A stretch of 35,011 bases of DNA, taken from the NCBI GenBank assembly GCA_029564025.1, contig JAKQQT010000212.1:1-35011 (forward strand), in the 5' to 3' direction. This document shows, piece after piece, positions 32,432 to 35,011 of this stretch; within the stretch, counting starts at the first letter, position 1, and the number at the start of each line of letters is the position of its first letter. The DNA is from Armatimonadota bacterium. GTDB lineage: Bacteria > Armatimonadota > DTGP01 > JAKQQT01. Below the pieces are notes generated by a model, which saw only the letters and a list, made by a program, of their open reading frames with translations, did not search any database and was not told the origin of the DNA. The translations under genes and the position numbers were made by a program.

Positions 32432-33739
32432 ATGCCTTGGGCCATCCGTATGCGACGATTCCTTAGACAACCTGCCGACGCCGACGCACGCGACGACCGC
32501 CACAATTTCGCGGCGTTCCTCTCCGATATGTTTTCGTATTTCAGCGCCAGCGCCCTTCTGTCGCCGGTTACGATTCTGCCGTTGTTCGCCCTGAAACTGA
32601 CCGACAGCAAGCTGATCATCGCGTTGATTCCGACCCTCTTCAGCTTCGGAATGGTCCTTCCCCAGGCGCTCGGAGCGCGCCTTGTGCACGGGTTGACGCG
32701 ATACCGGCCGTTCGTCATCAAGTTCGTGATTGTCGAACGGGTGGCGGTTGTGCTGGCCGCGGTTTCTTTCGTCGTGTTCGCTCAATCTCCAAAGTGGTTG
32801 CTTCTGAGCATGCCTCTGTTGTTCTTGAGCATCTGGTACTTCACGATGGGCATCAATGGTCCGGCGTATTCGGCGATGCTGACCAACGCTGTTGCGCCGC
32901 AACGCAGAGGGCGGCTTCACGGCATCGGGGCGGCTGTCGGAGCGGCACTGGGGCTGGCGTCCACAGCCTGGGCGCTTCATATGCTGAAAACCATGCGGTT
33001 TCCCTACGGCTTCGCCGCTCTGACCTTTCTGGGCGCTGTAATCCTGATTATTGGCGTCATTCCGCTGGGATTCGTCCGGGAAAAACCGCACGTGCCGGTA
33101 GAGGAGCATCCGACGGAACGCGGAGACGGGATATTCGCCATATGGAAGCGCGACCGCCAGTACAGGCTGTACCTCGTCTTCCAGATTGTTTTTGCCCTGA
33201 CCGGTGCACAGACGGCAATCTGGACGGGTTATGCCGTGTCCAGCCTTCGCGCCGGCGACGCGGATGTGGTTCGCTTGCAGATGATTATTACCCTTGCGGG
33301 AGGAATCTCCTACCTCGCCTCGGGATGGCTGGCCGATCACCTCGGCAACCGCATCGTTATCCTGACCAGTATCATCCTGACCGCGGTGGCGGCTCTGTGG
33401 GCTGGTCTCGCGCCGACACTGCACTGGTATATGCTCAGTTTCATCCCGTCGGCAATGGCCGTAAGCGCATACGGATTGGCCAGTTTCAACATACTGATGG
33501 AGATGGCGCCACCCGGAAAAGTTCCGGCTTATACCGCCGCGGGAGCCCTGATATCAGGCCCGTGGCGTGTGATGTCGCCGATGCTGGGAGGATTCATCGC
33601 CCTGCGCGTCGGGTACGGCGCGGTGTTTTTCACGGTGGTCACAGCCGCTCTGATGGCCGCCTGTCTGTTCTTCTTTGTGCGCGAACCCCGGCGCCGAATC
33701 GGGGTGGAAAGAGTTCATGCGAGTCCTGCTCACGAATGA
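32432..33739 (+). CDS. MFS transporter; start may be downstream (ATG 32450)
   Basis: Twelve-TM-like protein: FSYFSASALLSPVTILPLFALKLTDSKLIIALIPTLFSFGMVLPQ... Confidence 0.85.
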   Translation: MPWAIRMRRFLRQPADADARDDRHNFAAFLSDMFSYFSASALLSPVTILPLFALKLTDSKLIIALIPTLFSFGMVLPQALGARLVHGLTRYRPFVIKFVIVERVAVVLAAVSFVVFAQSPKWLLLSMPLLFLSIWYFTMGINGPAYSAMLTNAVAPQRRGRLHGIGAAVGAALGLASTAWALHMLKTMRFPYGFAALTFLGAVILIIGVIPLGFVREKPHVPVEEHPTERGDGIFAIWKRDRQYRLYLVFQIVFALTGAQTAIWTGYAVSSLRAGDADVVRLQMIITLAGGISYLASGWLADHLGNRIVILTSIILTAVAALWAGLAPTLHWYMLSFIPSAMAVSAYGLASFNILMEMAPPGKVPAYTAAGALISGPWRVMSPMLGGFIALRVGYGAVFFTVVTAALMAACLFFFVREPRRRIGVERVHASPAHE

Positions 33740-34529
33740 CGACGGAGTCCAGGCGGAAGGCCTGCTGGTCCTGCGGCAGGTGCTTTCCCGTTCCGCGGAA
33801 GTCACGGTCCTGGCGCCGGACCGTCCGCGTTCGGCTTGCGGACACTCCGTGACGCTCCACAAGCCCCTGCGGGTGTCTCACGTGACCATGGCGGACGGCT
33901 CACCCGCGATGGCCGCGACCGGCACGCCCACCGACTGCGTGATGCTGGCACTGCGCACAGATCTTCTGCCCGAACCGCCGGACCTGGTCATCTCGGGCAT
34001 CAACAACGGCCCGAATCTCGGCTGGGACCTGACCTATTCCGGCACCGTCAGTGGAGCCATGGAAGCGGCAATCAGCAACGTCCCGGCGATCTCTGTGTCG
34101 TCTGTGCGCCTCGACGTGGCGCCGTACACATCGGATGCCCAGGCGTTCCTGTCCGGCAAGGCAAAGATGAATTACGAAGTCGCGGCCGAGTTCATCGCCG
34201 ACCTGGCGGTGAAACTGCTGTCGAATTCTCTGCCGAAGCATACATTCCTGAACGTGAATGTGCCAAGCGTTCCGAAGGAAGTATTAAGGGGTGTGCAAGT
34301 AACTCGGCAGGGCATCCGCCGGTACTCGGGCATGGCTGATACGCGCACCGACCCGATGGGAAATACCTACTACTGGCTGGGCGGCGACCTGCCCGAGGAC
34401 GTTCTGGAACCGGGCGCCGACGTGCACGCCGTCGCCAACGGCTACATCAGCGTCACACCGATCCAGATGGACCTGACGGCTCACGCATCTCTTGATACGT
34501 TGCGCGATTGGGATTTCGCCGCCTGGTAA
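33717..34529 (+). CDS. surE: 5'/3'-nucleotidase SurE
   Basis: MRVLLTNDDGVQAEGLLVLRQ; VLAPDRPRSACGHSVTLHKPLRV; SGTPTDCV-like GTPTDCVMLA; VISGINNGPNLGWDLTYSGTVSGAMEAA. Confidence 0.96.
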   Translation: MRVLLTNDDGVQAEGLLVLRQVLSRSAEVTVLAPDRPRSACGHSVTLHKPLRVSHVTMADGSPAMAATGTPTDCVMLALRTDLLPEPPDLVISGINNGPNLGWDLTYSGTVSGAMEAAISNVPAISVSSVRLDVAPYTSDAQAFLSGKAKMNYEVAAEFIADLAVKLLSNSLPKHTFLNVNVPSVPKEVLRGVQVTRQGIRRYSGMADTRTDPMGNTYYWLGGDLPEDVLEPGADVHAVANGYISVTPIQMDLTAHASLDTLRDWDFAAW

Positions 34530-34538
34530 ACACACATC

Positions 34539-34729
34539 AGCCCGGGATGGAATCCCCGGCCAATTGGGCGGTCCACCGTATCCCGGGATTGCATCCCGGG
34601 CCATTTCTGGTGCCCCAACGGGGCAACCCAACCGTAGCCCGGGATGGAATCCCGGGCCATTTCGTCATCCCATCATCTGGTGCCCCATCGGGGCAACCCA
34701 ACTGTAGCCCGGGATGGAATCCCGGGCCA
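34539..34729. repeat. Array of two interleaved palindromes (A-A-B-A-B-A)
   Basis: A = GTAGCCCGGGATGGAATCCCGGGCCA (34539, 34578, 34634, 34704; first two diverged). B = TGGTGCCCCAWCGGGGCAACCCAAC (34608, 34678). Confidence 0.93.
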
Positions 34730-34745
34730 ACACGCCACGGGCGAA

Positions 34746-35011
34746 TCAGAGTTTCCCGGCCTTTGCCAGTGCAACCGCATCGGCAATGTCAATCACGGTG
34801 GCCGAACCTCCCGTTGTCACGGTGTTCAACGATCCGAACTCTCCGGCGGTCGGCGCTACCTCGAGACCCGCGGCTATCCGCAACGCCCGACGCGCCGAGG
34901 CCGCTACCGTCTGTGTCAGGACAAACGCGTCCCAATCCGAGGAGGAATAACTTCCCGGATTCTGAGCGTTGTCCAACGACTCGATCCGGATGATGTTGCG
35001 TCCCGCCTTCA
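34746..35011 (-). CDS. C-terminus of a putative exported protein with degenerate dockerin-like module; N-terminus beyond window
   Basis: Open frame from the edge: KAGRNIIRIESLDNAQNPGSYSSSDWDAFVLTQTVAASARRALRIAAGLEVAPTAGEFGSLNTVTTGGSATVIDIADAVALAKAGKL*. Confidence 0.65.
   Translation of the reverse strand, partial: KAGRNIIRIESLDNAQNPGSYSSSDWDAFVLTQTVAASARRALRIAAGLEVAPTAGEFGSLNTVTTGGSATVIDIADAVALAKAGKL

Noticed and set aside
32405-33424. 339-aa minus-strand ORF
   Set aside because: Antisense of the MFS transporter; Gln/Arg-rich without domains.
34539-34729. Possible CRISPR array
   Set aside because: Units are two different palindromes with irregular short gaps (1-18 nt), no unique spacers of constant length and no cas genes.
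34492-34993. Small ORFs 34492..34707 and 34508..34993
   Set aside because: Translations of the palindromic repeat array (PGWNPGP-type peptides); not credible proteins.

Overview
High-GC bacterial chromosome window. It looks like an environmental phylum such as Armatimonadota, but that is inference only. About 30 genes are supported. (1) A minus-strand type IV pilus operon covers ~1-13.8 kb: pilT, pilC, pilD, two paralogous pilins, PilV-, PilW- and PilX-like very large minor pilins, and finally an exported beta-propeller protein at the window edge. The order resembles the canonical fimU/pilE-pilV-pilW-pilX-pilY1 operon. The last gene is absent from the ORF track because it runs off the edge. 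(2) A mixed region covers ~13.9-35 kb: DUF5009/HGSNAT-like acyltransferase, Spy/CpxP-like protein, secG, two tRNA-Leu genes flanking a PQQ-type beta-propeller gene, nucleotide-sugar dehydrogenase, a GAF/HisKA_2 kinase with an ANTAR regulator, zinc-ribbon protein, Asp/Glu racemase, P1/DmpA peptidase, two MFS transporters, queG, an M16 peptidase pair, a HI0933-like flavoprotein, surE, and the C-terminus of an exported protein. The most unusual signal is not a classical gene system. Several families of short intergenic repeats (TTCAGGA heptamers, CACAGAG repeats, a GTCATTCCGA inverted repeat, CCCGGGATGGAATCCCGGG and GGTGCCCCnnnGGGGCA palindromes) sit exactly on gene boundaries and supply start codons, stop codons and terminal codons of neighbouring genes. 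All calls come from reading the sequence by hand; no database search or folding program was run.
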